This document shows, piece after piece, positions 35,730 to 45,082 of a stretch of 64,000 bases of DNA. Both the position numbers and the translations under genes were made by a program. The notes beneath the pieces are model-generated. The model had not been told where the DNA came from, ran no database searches, and saw nothing but the letters and a program-made list of their open reading frames with translations. Numbering within the stretch: position 1 is the first letter of the stretch; each line of letters opens with the position of its first letter. This DNA comes from JABMPR01 sp964508765 (GTDB lineage Bacteria; Fidelibacterota; UBA8477; JABMPR01), in the NCBI GenBank assembly GCA_964508765.1, contig CAZDVD010000011.1, positions 20,832-84,831 on the forward strand. The letters are read 5' to 3'.

Positions 35730-36836
35730 CTATTTTGTACCAGTTTCGATTGACAACGACTTGAGCTGGTTTACCTGATCGTGTAAACGGTGTGGATAGA
35801 GGTGAGCGTATTGCATGGTAGTTTCGATCCGAGAGTGCCCTAGGAGTTCTTTCAGCTCTCTTAACCCAACGCCAGCCTCGATGAGAAGACTGGCAAAGGT
35901 ATGCCGGAAGGTATGCAATGATCCTTGAATACCTAACTTGACGAGACGCGGTTTCAAGTAGTGGTAGAGGTCATCATCGCGGAACGGAACTTTGGCACTA
36001 TTCACAAACACGTAGTTCTTGTCAAATTTTCGGTTTTCCTGTCGCTTGAGAACATCATATACTTCATCGTACATGGGGATAGTACGAACACTTGATGTTG
36101 TTTTTGTTTTGTAAATGATGATGCCATCTTTAATGATTTGATGCCGGACATGAATAAGTCGTTTATCAAAGTCGATATCGCTCCATTGTAGGTGCATTAG
36201 CTCACCCTTACGCAATCCAGTGAATAGAAATACTCTGAAGATATCTTTCATCCAGTCCTTAGAAAAACTGTCAAATATTTTCTTAATTTCGGCCTGCGTA
36301 AAAAAGTGGGGCAGTGATTTTTGAGCGGGTTTAAATCTGATATTTTGAACAGGATTATTATCCAAAGCGTTTATCTCAAGAGCGAACCGGAAACACTTTT
36401 TAATTTCCATAAGCTCATTTGAAATGGTTTTATCCTGAATCTTTTTAGTCTTTCTGTGGTGAATGTAATCCCAAACATCTTTTGTTCGTATATCTCCAAG
36501 TTGTCGAATCCCTGGTTTGTGTTCCCAGACATAGTCAACCAGATTTTGTATTATCCGTGTATAACGATTAAGTGAGGAGTTAGTAATCCCTGTCGCTCCC
36601 AAATGATCGATATAATCTTGCATGTATTCATTGAATGGGGGATTGTCAGCTTCTGCTTTTGAAAATTCACTTGGTCTAACAAAACCTGCCTCTATCTCTC
36701 GACCCAGATGTTCAGCTTCTCTTCTGGTACTACCACCGGCTTTGCGAACGCGGCGTCCTTTTTGTGGATCATAATAGTCTACATACCAGGTTCTGATGCG
36801 ACTGTTTGTCTTGCTTTTTCTGGAGAATATGCGCAT
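35730..36836 (-). CDS. int: tRNA-adjacent tyrosine integrase
   Basis: The start is set at 36836 (MRIFSRKSKTNSRIRTW). The open frame extends to 37010, but that part runs through the tRNA gene. The 368-residue protein has an N-terminal Arm-type strand region (WYVDYYDPQKGRRVRKAGGS), a core-binding domain, and the catalytic set: FTGLRKGELMHLQW (Arg), HTFRHTF (His-x-x-Arg), ELLGHSRIETTMQYAHL (His, Tyr). Its gene lies about 110 bases from the 3' end of tRNA-Ser, the classic arrangement for an integrase that uses that tRNA as attachment site. It converges with the excisionase-like gene. It may act on a separate site from the large recombinase. Confidence 0.88.
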   Translation of the reverse strand: MRIFSRKSKTNSRIRTWYVDYYDPQKGRRVRKAGGSTRREAEHLGREIEAGFVRPSEFSKAEADNPPFNEYMQDYIDHLGATGITNSSLNRYTRIIQNLVDYVWEHKPGIRQLGDIRTKDVWDYIHHRKTKKIQDKTISNELMEIKKCFRFALEINALDNNPVQNIRFKPAQKSLPHFFTQAEIKKIFDSFSKDWMKDIFRVFLFTGLRKGELMHLQWSDIDFDKRLIHVRHQIIKDGIIIYKTKTTSSVRTIPMYDEVYDVLKRQENRKFDKNYVFVNSAKVPFRDDDLYHYLKPRLVKLGIQGSLHTFRHTFASLLIEAGVGLRELKELLGHSRIETTMQYAHLYPHRLHDQVNQLKSLSIETGTK

Positions 36837-36947
36837 AAATGTGTCCCTATTTGGCACAAATTTGGCACAAATTTCAATAATAGTGTTTTTGTGCTCTCTA
36901 GAAATATAGCACAAACAACAACTTACAGCAAATAAAAAATGATTATG

Positions 36948-37034
36948 CGGAGAGGGAGGGATTCGAACCCCCGGTACCCTAAGGTACGCTGCATTTCGAG
37001 TGCAGTGCATTCAACCGGACTCTGCCACCTCTCC
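36948..37034 (-). tRNA. tRNA-Ser (anticodon CGA)
   Basis: Read on the minus strand, the 87-base sequence begins GGAGAGG and ends CCTCTCC plus discriminator G. It has a D arm, an anticodon stem CTGCA/TGCAG with loop CTCGAAA (anticodon CGA, reading UCG), a long class II variable arm (GTACCTTAGGGTAC region) and a T arm with GGTTCGAATCC. CCA is not encoded. It is the probable integration target of the adjacent integrase. Confidence 0.95.
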
Positions 37035-37144
37035 ATTAATCATTAAAAAACTGATCCTTGAAAGTATCCCTTAGGACATTTCATCAGCCGGATTTTATTC
37101 GTCGCGGCGAAGCCCACGGGGCGGAGACGGACCACCTCTCCATT
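37025..37144. repeat. Short direct repeat of the tRNA-Ser 5' end
   Basis: CCACCTCTCCATT at 37025-37037, which covers the first bases of tRNA-Ser and the flank, is repeated exactly at 37132-37144. The bases between carry no other tRNA feature, so this looks like a remnant of a duplication, not a second tRNA. Confidence 0.5.
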
Positions 37145-37216
37145 TGTCAATTTGTTCGCATCAATATAAATATGGTGTATGAGGCCACAACGTCATAAGA
37201 ATCGAGATAAATCTTT

Positions 37217-37705
37217 TTACTTACGGGTCGCTCCAAAAAAATTGTCCAAGATTCCCTTGCACTTATGCTCAAGAATCCCGCCGATAATTTCAACTTTGTG
37301 ATTTAAAAATTTTCCTGAACACAATTGAACCGCTCCACCGCAACCACCGTGCTCGAGGTCATCAACACCAAACACAACTCTCGGAATACGGGCATTCAAG
37401 ATGGCCCCGGCACACATGGGACAGGGCTCCAGGGTCACGTAAATGGTTGCATCTTTCAAACGCCAATCCTCTATATGATTGGCTGCAGCAGTGATGGCCA
37501 GAATTTCAGCATGGGCAGTTGGATCATTCAATGATTCCCGCTGATTGTAGCCTTTTCCAATGATCTGGTTATCTAGAACAACCACGGCTCCAACTGGAAC
37601 TTCCTTGCGAGCAAAGGCTTTTTCCGCTTCCCTGAAAGCCTGCTCCATCCAATGTGTGTGGGAATCTCTGTTTAATAGAGAGAGGCTTTTTAGACTATCG
37701 TCCAT
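37217..37705 (-). CDS. tadA: tRNA adenosine(34) deaminase
   Basis: The start is set at 37705, just after the upstream gene's stop. A later ATG at 37648 is an alternative that matches the usual TadA N-terminus more closely. The 162-residue protein has the zinc deaminase motifs HAE (His65, Glu67) and PCPMC (Cys95, Cys98), with the EVPVGAVVV segment and the C-terminal DNFFGATRK end. TadA converts adenosine 34 of tRNA-Arg(ACG) to inosine and is normally essential. It is the last protein gene of a minus-strand operon, with the tRNA-Ser gene following downstream. Confidence 0.93.
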   Translation of the reverse strand: MDDSLKSLSLLNRDSHTHWMEQAFREAEKAFARKEVPVGAVVVLDNQIIGKGYNQRESLNDPTAHAEILAITAAANHIEDWRLKDATIYVTLEPCPMCAGAILNARIPRVVFGVDDLEHGGCGGAVQLCSGKFLNHKVEIIGGILEHKCKGILDNFFGATRK

Positions 37706-37712
37706 AATAATT

Positions 37713-38345
37713 TTACTTATCAGTTTTTGCGGGGTTGAAGGGTTGAGCTTTGATCTGTCCATGAGAAAGCTCATGGAGATCCCACGAAAAGGCATCAGCC
37801 TTGTCTTTCTTGATTCTCAAGCGGATTTTTACACTATCACCATAATCCTGATCCAGGAGTTGGGCTTCATATGTATCTATCAATCGATACACCAGATTGG
37901 CATGTTCAAAATCACAGGCGCATTCCAGTGATACTCTGGGAACAAAGGTTCGTTTCTTGAGAAGTGGTAAAGCCTCTTGAACGACACCACTATACGCACG
38001 CATCAAGCCACCTTTGCCCAGCTTGGTACCACCAAAATATCGAGTTACGACGGCCAAGACATTGGTCAAGTTCGCGCCAACTAAAGTTTGATAAATGGGC
38101 TTCCCTGCAGTACCTGCTGGCTCGCCATCATCGCTAACCCGCCATACCTCTTCATCACCCACACCTAAGCGCCAGGCAAAGCAGTGATGATTAGCAGTAT
38201 ATTCACGCTTTTTAATCTCAGCGAGCAATATCTGCACCTCTTCCTCTGTTTTAATGGGGAAGATTTCTGCGATAAACCGGGAGGCCTTAATTTTGGTCTG
38301 ATGTTGAGCTGTTTCAATGGGTTGGACCCAACTTACATCGCTCAT
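37713..38345 (-). CDS. YigZ/IMPACT family protein
   Basis: The 210-residue protein starts at 38345, overlapping the previous gene by four bases. It has the UPF0029/IMPACT layout: SRFIAEIFPIKTEEEVQ, HHCFAWRLG, SDDGEPAGTAGKPI, VVTRYFGGTKLGKGGLMRAYSG, and a C-terminal ferredoxin-like half. Bacterial YigZ proteins are widespread, and their role is only loosely linked to translation stress or proline peptidase partners. It sits between a secreted peptidase and tadA in a tightly packed operon. Family assignment is firm. Function is not. Confidence 0.9.
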   Translation of the reverse strand: MSDVSWVQPIETAQHQTKIKASRFIAEIFPIKTEEEVQILLAEIKKREYTANHHCFAWRLGVGDEEVWRVSDDGEPAGTAGKPIYQTLVGANLTNVLAVVTRYFGGTKLGKGGLMRAYSGVVQEALPLLKKRTFVPRVSLECACDFEHANLVYRLIDTYEAQLLDQDYGDSVKIRLRIKKDKADAFSWDLHELSHGQIKAQPFNPAKTDK

Positions 38346-39913
38346 TTCAACACCGTAAATTTTCTGTGCATGACTTCATTCTCTGTCTCGATTTGAACAA
38401 AATAGATTCCTGCCGGGCTTGATTCTGGAATTGGCAAAGATACAACCTTGATACCTTCCGAGCGCAACGTGCTCTCGCTGTATACCATTTGGCCAAGAAT
38501 ATTGAATATTTTCAAATTAATCCTGCCAGGTTCTGAGATCATATAGCTTAATTGTGGTTGAGCCAAGCTGGGGATACTTGGATTGGGCCAGAGTGTTTGA
38601 ATCATATCCTCAAGTGGGACTGTGCTCTCAAACGAAAGCGTAAATGAAGAACCAGAATCTCTGTTTCCATTCACTATGGGGAGGATTAAATAGTCCTGAC
38701 TACTCACATTTGTACAAGCCACCCAATAGTCACCAATAGCACTCTTAATAGATGATCCATCCTCAAACCCATGGTAGGTGAGATAGGCAATATTCTCACT
38801 GCTCATGTCTTCACTCCTGATGTGAAAATCTGAATAAGTAGTTATGTTAAATTGTTTAAAAGCAATCTCAAAAGGTTGTAATGTTACACCAATTGTATCT
38901 GGAAATATGAGTGGAAGGCTATATTCATGTGTGTTCACTTCAGGCAAATCAATTGCATCAGGGTAATAGGAGTTAACAATGGCTCTTGAACCGGTAAAAA
39001 CATTATAAAGCGCGTATTTCCCCAGTGCTTGAGTTAAACTTGAACTCCATCTTGAGGAGCTTAGCACTTGCTCCAGGTTATCAGTGGCTTCCCGGTTTGC
39101 CAATGATTCCCAGATGTCCAGCATGATATGTTTTCCATTCGATTTGCCATATTCAATGTCGAGGATTTGCCCAAACAAACCATGTCCGTAGGCAAAAGTG
39201 AATCCATATCTGTCATCGTTGAGATTGGGGAAATTTGATTGCCTGAAATTGTCCGTGACATAGGTATGATAATCATCGACTTCGGGATAGCATTTTTCCT
39301 CCATCCAAACACTGGAAATTTCGTACCAGTATGCGTTGGACGAAACAGGTTCAAAGGGGTATGCATATCTCAATTGCACCATATGAAAAAACTCATGAGC
39401 AATGGTTACACGAAGGGCGGCAAGGCCCGTAGTCGAATAACTACTCTCGGTGTAATCATTATCGATGACGAGATAGGTAATTGATGGAGCAGAATTCCCA
39501 AAGTAGGTCATCCCATAAAACGATCCATTCCAATCTCTAATATATATGTCCAATTCGTCACCATCGATTCCATTATCAGGGAGAGGAGGGAGGAAGCCAA
39601 GACCATCCACGAGCAGTGAATAGGCAGAATCAGCAGCGAGAGCTGCTTCAAAGACATAACTGGGTGTACCTGAAATTCCTGCATTTGCCACGGCATGTTC
39701 TCCATTCCGTGTAAAATGAATTCTAAAGTGACCATGAGGACTAACAATGGATTCGTCCAGGAGGGATTCATCGAATTGTGGGATATCCCTGTCACCACTC
39801 CGCGTAATGTGGGTTTCTGCATGAGGAATCATGGTGAATCCACATTTATGGGCGAGGTGACTTTGACCCGAGGCGCCCGTGACTAAGAGGATGATGGTGA
39901 GAAGATTCCGCAT
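38342..39913 (-). CDS. Secreted metalloprotease-like protein with C-terminal sorting tail (MXAN_6640-type)
   Basis: A signal peptide (LLTIILLVTGASG) is followed by a zincin-type domain with HEFFH at residues 173-177 in VTIAHEFFHMVQ, preceded by an ELDIYIRDW strand and followed by a WMEEKCYPEVDDY segment, the pattern of MXAN_6640 family putative metalloproteases. The last 80 residues are a type IX-like sorting domain (PNPSIPSL, IFNILGQMVYS, GIYFVQIE, KFTVLK). The expected location is therefore the cell surface or outside. Catalysis is inferred from HExxH only. It is three bases from der and overlaps the YigZ gene, which is odd company for an exported enzyme. Confidence 0.78.
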   Translation of the reverse strand: MRNLLTIILLVTGASGQSHLAHKCGFTMIPHAETHITRSGDRDIPQFDESLLDESIVSPHGHFRIHFTRNGEHAVANAGISGTPSYVFEAALAADSAYSLLVDGLGFLPPLPDNGIDGDELDIYIRDWNGSFYGMTYFGNSAPSITYLVIDNDYTESSYSTTGLAALRVTIAHEFFHMVQLRYAYPFEPVSSNAYWYEISSVWMEEKCYPEVDDYHTYVTDNFRQSNFPNLNDDRYGFTFAYGHGLFGQILDIEYGKSNGKHIMLDIWESLANREATDNLEQVLSSSRWSSSLTQALGKYALYNVFTGSRAIVNSYYPDAIDLPEVNTHEYSLPLIFPDTIGVTLQPFEIAFKQFNITTYSDFHIRSEDMSSENIAYLTYHGFEDGSSIKSAIGDYWVACTNVSSQDYLILPIVNGNRDSGSSFTLSFESTVPLEDMIQTLWPNPSIPSLAQPQLSYMISEPGRINLKIFNILGQMVYSESTLRSEGIKVVSLPIPESSPAGIYFVQIETENEVMHRKFTVLK

Positions 39914-39916
39914 GGA

Positions 39917-41236
39917 CTACTTTTTTCTGAATGCGATCCGAATAGGGACACCTTCAAAACCAAATTGCTCACGAAAGCGATTTTCAATATACCGTTTATA
40001 GGCGGTCTTGATGAGATCAGGATGGTTTGTAAAAATGACAATCACAGGGGGTTCAACGGCAACCTGTGAGCAATAGTTCAATTTTATTTCCTTTCCCTGG
40101 GGAGAAGCAGGCTGCAATCTTGCCACGGCATCCTCGAGGAACAGATTCAGCTGTCTCGTTTGAATACGTTTTTGTTGTGCCTCATTTATCTGCTTGACGA
40201 GATCAACAAGTTTAAAAATACGTCTTCTTTCCAGCGTTGAAATGAACTGAATGGGGTAGTGCCTTAACTCAAACATATCATCGATGAGACCTTGTTTGAA
40301 ATCCCGCATGGTGTTGGTCTCTTTTTTAATAAGATCCCATTTATTCACACCTACAATCAAACCCTTACCTGCAGCAAGGACTTCTTCCATCACTCTGGCA
40401 TCATGGGATACAAATCCCTTCTCAGCATCGATGAGTACAATAACAACATGGGCACTCTTTATGGCTTGTTGTGTTCGAATCGTGCTATAGTACTCTACAG
40501 AATCAGTGACTTTTGCTTTACGTCGCAGGCCTGCCGTATCAATCATTTCATAGGATTGTTCAAAATAATTAAAAGTGGTGTTGACGGAATCTCGTGTGGT
40601 TCCAGGGATATCCGTGACGATTTGCCTATCAACTCCCAACAATGCATTTGTCAGACTTGATTTTCCAGCATTGGGCATACCAACTATAGCAAAGCGTATC
40701 ACATTTTCATCAACCGTTTCTTCAATATTTATTTCACCAAATGTGGATACGACTTTATCCAATGCATCACCGATGCTGCGACCATTTAAGGCACTAATGG
40801 GAAATACTTCGCCCGTTCCCAACTGGTAAAAGATATGTGCTTGATTTTCTATTGCTGCGTTATCTGCTTTGTTTGCACATAGAACCATTGGTTTCTTGGA
40901 TCTTTTGGCTTTTTTAACAATTTCTTCATCTTCCCATGTTATTCCGACAACGCTATCTACAATCAGCATGATGACATCTGCTTCATCGATGGCGGTGATG
41001 GCTTGTTTTCGTACTTCCTTATCAATGATGTTCTCACTGCTCGGAATATATCCACCGGTGTCAACCAGGAAGAATGAATGTCCCGCCCAATCCGTTTCCA
41101 CAGCAACTCGATCACGTGTGACCCCTTCTTGCTCATGTACGATTGAAAGGCGTTTCCCTACAATTCTATTAAAAAGGGTGGACTTGCCTACATTGGGGCG
41201 TCCAACAATAGCTACAACAGGTAATCTTAGCTCCAT
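39917..41236 (-). CDS. der: Ribosome biogenesis GTPase Der (EngA)
   Basis: The 439-residue protein has two tandem G domains. The first has GRPNVGKSTLFNRI and DTGGY with NKAD, the second GMPNAGKSSLTNAL, DTAGLRRK and NKWD. The C-terminal KH-like domain follows (residues about 350-439), ending in GVPIRIAFRKK. This arrangement is unique to Der, which helps assemble the large ribosomal subunit. It overlaps the DUF512 gene by ten bases, a pairing also known in other bacteria, where DUF512 proteins are encoded beside der. Confidence 0.96.
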   Translation of the reverse strand: MELRLPVVAIVGRPNVGKSTLFNRIVGKRLSIVHEQEGVTRDRVAVETDWAGHSFFLVDTGGYIPSSENIIDKEVRKQAITAIDEADVIMLIVDSVVGITWEDEEIVKKAKRSKKPMVLCANKADNAAIENQAHIFYQLGTGEVFPISALNGRSIGDALDKVVSTFGEINIEETVDENVIRFAIVGMPNAGKSSLTNALLGVDRQIVTDIPGTTRDSVNTTFNYFEQSYEMIDTAGLRRKAKVTDSVEYYSTIRTQQAIKSAHVVIVLIDAEKGFVSHDARVMEEVLAAGKGLIVGVNKWDLIKKETNTMRDFKQGLIDDMFELRHYPIQFISTLERRRIFKLVDLVKQINEAQQKRIQTRQLNLFLEDAVARLQPASPQGKEIKLNYCSQVAVEPPVIVIFTNHPDLIKTAYKRYIENRFREQFGFEGVPIRIAFRKK

Positions 41237-42510
41237 GGGTTTAGTATCTCCAACAAATCTTCATGGTGGATATACACAGGTACACCCAGTTTCTTTTCTA
41301 TATCTTCGCGCGTATGGTCATCCAATGTAATTCCATCCTCGCTGAGCATGCGATAGGAGAGGTACACGGCATCAGCATTCGTTTTCCCCTTTAACTGGGT
41401 CACCAAATCTCGCGCCGGAACCAGTCCGGTAACGGTGACAGTATCCGCGCCTAACCAGTCATTCTGAATTGGAACTATTTCATAGTCCAGATTCTCGATT
41501 TCATCCAGGGTCGCTGCAATCGTTTCCTTCAGAAAGGGGTATCCGAGAGTCCCAGTAGCGAAAACCAGACGAGTCTTTCGTTTTAAAATTGAGGGCAACA
41601 TGGGAATGCTGGCTTTAAAGCGGTTGGAAAAATCCCTGCATTGCCCTACTCCATTTTCTACCATTGAGAAATCACCATAGTAATCATCTTCTGGAATGGG
41701 TAGATCAGCGAGAATGAAAAACTCATCGCTGAGCAATACAAAATTCTCGAATCCAGGGACACTAAAGTTCTTTTGCTCAATCTCAAACCAATTGATGAAT
41801 GCTTTGGCTGTTTCTGGAGTATATGAGGTTAAATCAGGTTCATTTTCGCGATATTTGGTGAGCCCAACAGGAACAATGGATATGGATTGAACGCCAGGAG
41901 CCATTTTGATAAGATCATTGATAGTCTGGAGAAGTACGTCCCCATCATTCCAACCGGGACAGAGTACGATTTGAGTATGCAACTGAATACGGTGAGAAGT
42001 TAGATAGTCTAGTTTTCCCATGAGATTATCGTCTTTACCGTAGAGCAACATCTTCTGTCGTATCTCCGGATCCGTCACGTGGACACTGATGTAAAGGGGA
42101 CTCAGCTGCTGTTCAATGACCCGCTCAAGTTGCTTGGGTCCCATGTTTGTCATGGTGATATAATGACCATGGAGAAAACTAAAGCGGAAATCACCATCTT
42201 TGAAGTTGAGCGCTGCTCTGACACCAGGAGGATTCTGGTGGGCAAAACAGAAGACGCAATTATTAGCGCAAGATCTGATTTTCATCGGTTCAAAAATGAT
42301 ACCCAGCTCTTCATCCAGACTCTTTGTAATATTTATTTCCTGAGAAATTCCATCTCTCAGTATCTTTATTTTAAGATCTTCATCAGCAGAATAAAACGCA
42401 TAATCTATCTCATCAGATATGTTGCGATCATTTATGGATAACAAATTATCACCTACCTGAATACCCATGGCTTCAGCAGGTGTTTTCGGAGTAATGGCTA
42501 CAATATTCAT
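41227..42510 (-). CDS. PDZ and radical-SAM-like DUF512 protein
   Basis: The first 75 residues form a PDZ-like domain (ITPKTPAEAMGIQVGDNLLSING-like, seen as GIQVGDNLLSIND). A radical-SAM cluster site follows (SCANNCVFCF near residue 105, in the KIRSCANNC region) with the FSFLHGHYITMTN pattern, and the C-terminal half is the DUF512 region (QNDWLGADTVTVTGLV). Homologues are known as the TIGR03279-type putative FeS oxidoreductases. Function is not established. It is the first gene of the minus-strand operon, so regulation of der, the protease, the yigZ gene and tadA likely begins upstream at 42511-42718. Confidence 0.88.
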   Translation of the reverse strand: MNIVAITPKTPAEAMGIQVGDNLLSINDRNISDEIDYAFYSADEDLKIKILRDGISQEINITKSLDEELGIIFEPMKIRSCANNCVFCFAHQNPPGVRAALNFKDGDFRFSFLHGHYITMTNMGPKQLERVIEQQLSPLYISVHVTDPEIRQKMLLYGKDDNLMGKLDYLTSHRIQLHTQIVLCPGWNDGDVLLQTINDLIKMAPGVQSISIVPVGLTKYRENEPDLTSYTPETAKAFINWFEIEQKNFSVPGFENFVLLSDEFFILADLPIPEDDYYGDFSMVENGVGQCRDFSNRFKASIPMLPSILKRKTRLVFATGTLGYPFLKETIAATLDEIENLDYEIVPIQNDWLGADTVTVTGLVPARDLVTQLKGKTNADAVYLSYRMLSEDGITLDDHTREDIEKKLGVPVYIHHEDLLEILNPWS

Positions 42511-42718
42511 CGCATCAATATATCCAGTACCTTACGGCGATGAAACGATTTGATCATCCCTAATGTTTTATTGATTTTAGCGAGCAGTTAAAAATTTGAT
42601 GCAATTGTCCATTTTGAGTTAAATATTTTAATTATTATTGAATCCCTCATTGTGAACGTGCAGGAAGCGTCTAAATTTTCCGCCATGTTGTCGGTAATTA
42701 TTTTATAAAGGTGATAAT

Positions 42719-44002
42719 ATGTCAATCCTTCCCTTTTGCGGGACGATTTATAACCCTGAGAAATTTCCGAATCTATCCGATGTAATAGCCCCTCCCTACG
42801 ATGTAATTTCACCTGAAGAAAGAAGATTTTTTCTATCACGTTCACGATTTAATTGTGCTCGTCTCATTCTGGGTGATGAGAAACAAGGTGACTATTTCGA
42901 AGATGAATTCTACGAGGGAACTCGGAACCTGATGAAAAAGTGGCACGAAGATGGATCTTTGTGCAAGCGTGAGCAACCCGGACTATTCTTTCTCCACCAA
43001 TTTTTCACAGGTCCAGATGGCGAACAGCACATCCGTAAAGGCTTCATCGCGCTCATGCCCCTGGCTCCCTACGGAGCAGATACAGTAAGAGCTCACGAAA
43101 AAACTCATGCAGGTGCTATTAAGGACAGGCTGAAATTAACCACTATTACCAAAACCAATTTTTCCCAGATATTTTTCACCTATCAGGATGCTGAAAATGC
43201 GGTCATTAAGCTGCTGGATGAAAACTTATCCAAAGCAGTAGTCAAACTGGATGGCATGGACGAGGCCACCGGTGTGGACAATATCTGTTACTTAATTGAA
43301 GATGAAGATGTGATAGCCGAAGTCCAGGAACTGATGGATGAAAAACCCGTTTTTATTGCCGATGGACATCATCGTTACGAAATGCTCAGTCAGTATCAGC
43401 GACAACGATTAGCAGAGACTACGTTTTCAGAGATAGATGCTAATTATATCATGGGGTACTTCTCATGTGCTCAGGATAAAGGACTTAAAGTTTATCCAAC
43501 GCATCGCACATTCAGAGGTTTACCAGATTTTTCCTATCAAATCCTCCTGGATAAAATATTTGAATACTTTAATGTCCTCAAAATGGATATCGAAGATATT
43601 GAACTAGGACATGATCATCGCACCTTAATTATAGCCAATGAACAGGGAAAACCCATGGCTCTGAGGCTCAAGGATGAGGCCTACAATGAGCTGCGTCACG
43701 ATCTGGCAGATCCAATTCTTGCAGAAATGGACACAGTTATTCTAGAAGAGATCATCATGAAAGGCATATTAAAGTTGACAGATGAAGATATCCAGAACCA
43801 TCGCTATATCGAATATCATCGAGATATCGATAGCTTCTGGGAAGCTTTGAGATCAGGCAGTCAAGTAGGCTGGATCATGAACTATCCTGACAATAACATT
43901 TTATTCGAAATAGGGGGACGTGGTTTACGCCTACCACAAAAGAGTACTTATTTCTTTCCCAAACTACCAACTGGCATCGTTTTTAGAGAATTGGAGGATT
44001 AG
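42719..44002 (+). CDS. DUF1015 family protein
   Basis: AAGGTGAT precedes ATG 42719. The 427-residue protein shows DUF1015 hallmarks: an N-terminal LPFCGTIYNPEKF and VIAPPYDVISPEER, the HEKTHAGAIKDRL motif, FIADGHHRYEM near residue 215, and a C-terminal GRGLRLPQKSTYFFPKLPTG. No catalytic function is established for the family. It starts a run with a class V aminotransferase (7-base gap) and serA, and DUF1015 genes beside serA and a transaminase are seen in other bacteria, which hints at a role linked to serine metabolism (inference). Confidence 0.88.
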   Translation: MSILPFCGTIYNPEKFPNLSDVIAPPYDVISPEERRFFLSRSRFNCARLILGDEKQGDYFEDEFYEGTRNLMKKWHEDGSLCKREQPGLFFLHQFFTGPDGEQHIRKGFIALMPLAPYGADTVRAHEKTHAGAIKDRLKLTTITKTNFSQIFFTYQDAENAVIKLLDENLSKAVVKLDGMDEATGVDNICYLIEDEDVIAEVQELMDEKPVFIADGHHRYEMLSQYQRQRLAETTFSEIDANYIMGYFSCAQDKGLKVYPTHRTFRGLPDFSYQILLDKIFEYFNVLKMDIEDIELGHDHRTLIIANEQGKPMALRLKDEAYNELRHDLADPILAEMDTVILEEIIMKGILKLTDEDIQNHRYIEYHRDIDSFWEALRSGSQVGWIMNYPDNNILFEIGGRGLRLPQKSTYFFPKLPTGIVFRELED

Positions 44003-44008
44003 CCACTA

Positions 44009-45082
44009 ATGAAACCAAAATTGTTTATTCCGGGACCCACACATGTGGAACAGGACGTGCTTGATGCATTGGCACAATATCCCATTGGACACAGGACAGG
44101 AGACTACCGAGAGTTGCAGTCCAAAGTTGTGTCTGGAATTAAGAAATGTTTATATACTGAACAATCCGTATTGGTTTCCACTAGCTCAGCTACTGGTCTT
44201 ATGGAGGCTGGAGTCCGAAATCTCAGTAAACGTAAGGTCGCTAATTTTGTTTGTGGAGCCTTTTCTAAAAAACAGGCTGCCATCACCAAAGTTTGTGGCT
44301 TGGATCAGGATGTATTCGAAGTCCCATGGGGACAAGCTATTAAAGCTGATTTCGTCGATAGTGCACTTTCTAAAGGGAACTATGATCTTGTGACAGTGGT
44401 TTTTAATGAAACCTCTACCGGCGTGATGAACCCTCTCCAGGAAATTGGTGAAGTGGTCAAAAAATATCCAGATGTCCTGCTCATGGTTGATGCGGTGAGT
44501 GGTATGATGGGCGCTCCGATGAAAATCGATGAATGGGGAGTGGATATGGCACTGGCCAGTGTGCAAAAAGCCTGGGCTTTGCCTCCGGGTTTTGCTGTTA
44601 CTTCACTTTCGGACAAGGCGCTGGAGCGCAGCCGTTCCATTCCTGAGGCTCAGAAGGGCTTCTATTTTGATTTTGTTAGAATGCACAAGGCTGGTGAAAA
44701 GTCGGAAACGATTGTTACACCAAGTATCCCTCATTTATATGGTCTTTCCAGACAATTAGACAAAATCAAAGCTGAAGGGCTGGAAAATAGGTTTGCCCGA
44801 CATAAAGAGATGGCAGATCGGGTGCGGGATTGGGGAAGAGAAAAGTTTGGACTTTTCGCGGAGCCTGGATTCGAATCAGATACCCTCACGTGTTTTAGCA
44901 ATGCAGCTGGTATCGATCTGCTCGCACTTGCCTCTGAGATGCGATCACGAAACTATCTTATTTCAGGTGGATATGGTGACCTGAAGGGTAAAACCTTTCG
45001 GCTCGCTCATATGGGCGACTTAAAAATGGCAGATATTGATGATGTGTTAAACGTACTAGATGAGGTCATCGAGACACTATGA
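44009..45082 (+). CDS. Class V aminotransferase, probable phosphoserine or serine transaminase
   Basis: The 357-residue PLP enzyme resembles the alanine-glyoxylate/serine-pyruvate aminotransferase branch: FIPGPTHVEQDVLDA, HRTGDYRELQ, TSSATGLMEAGVRNL, ETSTGVMNP, VDAVSGMMGAP, and the PLP lysine Lys187 in SVQKAWALPPG. The stop overlaps the serA start by four bases. Because serA makes 3-phosphohydroxypyruvate, this enzyme most likely supplies the next step (SerC activity) although it is not of the standard SerC sequence type. A glyoxylate or pyruvate specificity cannot be excluded. Confidence 0.85.
   Translation: MKPKLFIPGPTHVEQDVLDALAQYPIGHRTGDYRELQSKVVSGIKKCLYTEQSVLVSTSSATGLMEAGVRNLSKRKVANFVCGAFSKKQAAITKVCGLDQDVFEVPWGQAIKADFVDSALSKGNYDLVTVVFNETSTGVMNPLQEIGEVVKKYPDVLLMVDAVSGMMGAPMKIDEWGVDMALASVQKAWALPPGFAVTSLSDKALERSRSIPEAQKGFYFDFVRMHKAGEKSETIVTPSIPHLYGLSRQLDKIKAEGLENRFARHKEMADRVRDWGREKFGLFAEPGFESDTLTCFSNAAGIDLLALASEMRSRNYLISGGYGDLKGKTFRLAHMGDLKMADIDDVLNVLDEVIETL

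Noticed and set aside
36837..37010. Extended N-terminus of the integrase through the tRNA
   Set aside because: The extra residues are translated tRNA and flank, so ATG 36836 is used.
37132..37144. A second tRNA gene upstream of tRNA-Ser
   Set aside because: Only 13 bases repeat the tRNA start, and no D, anticodon or T arm follows.
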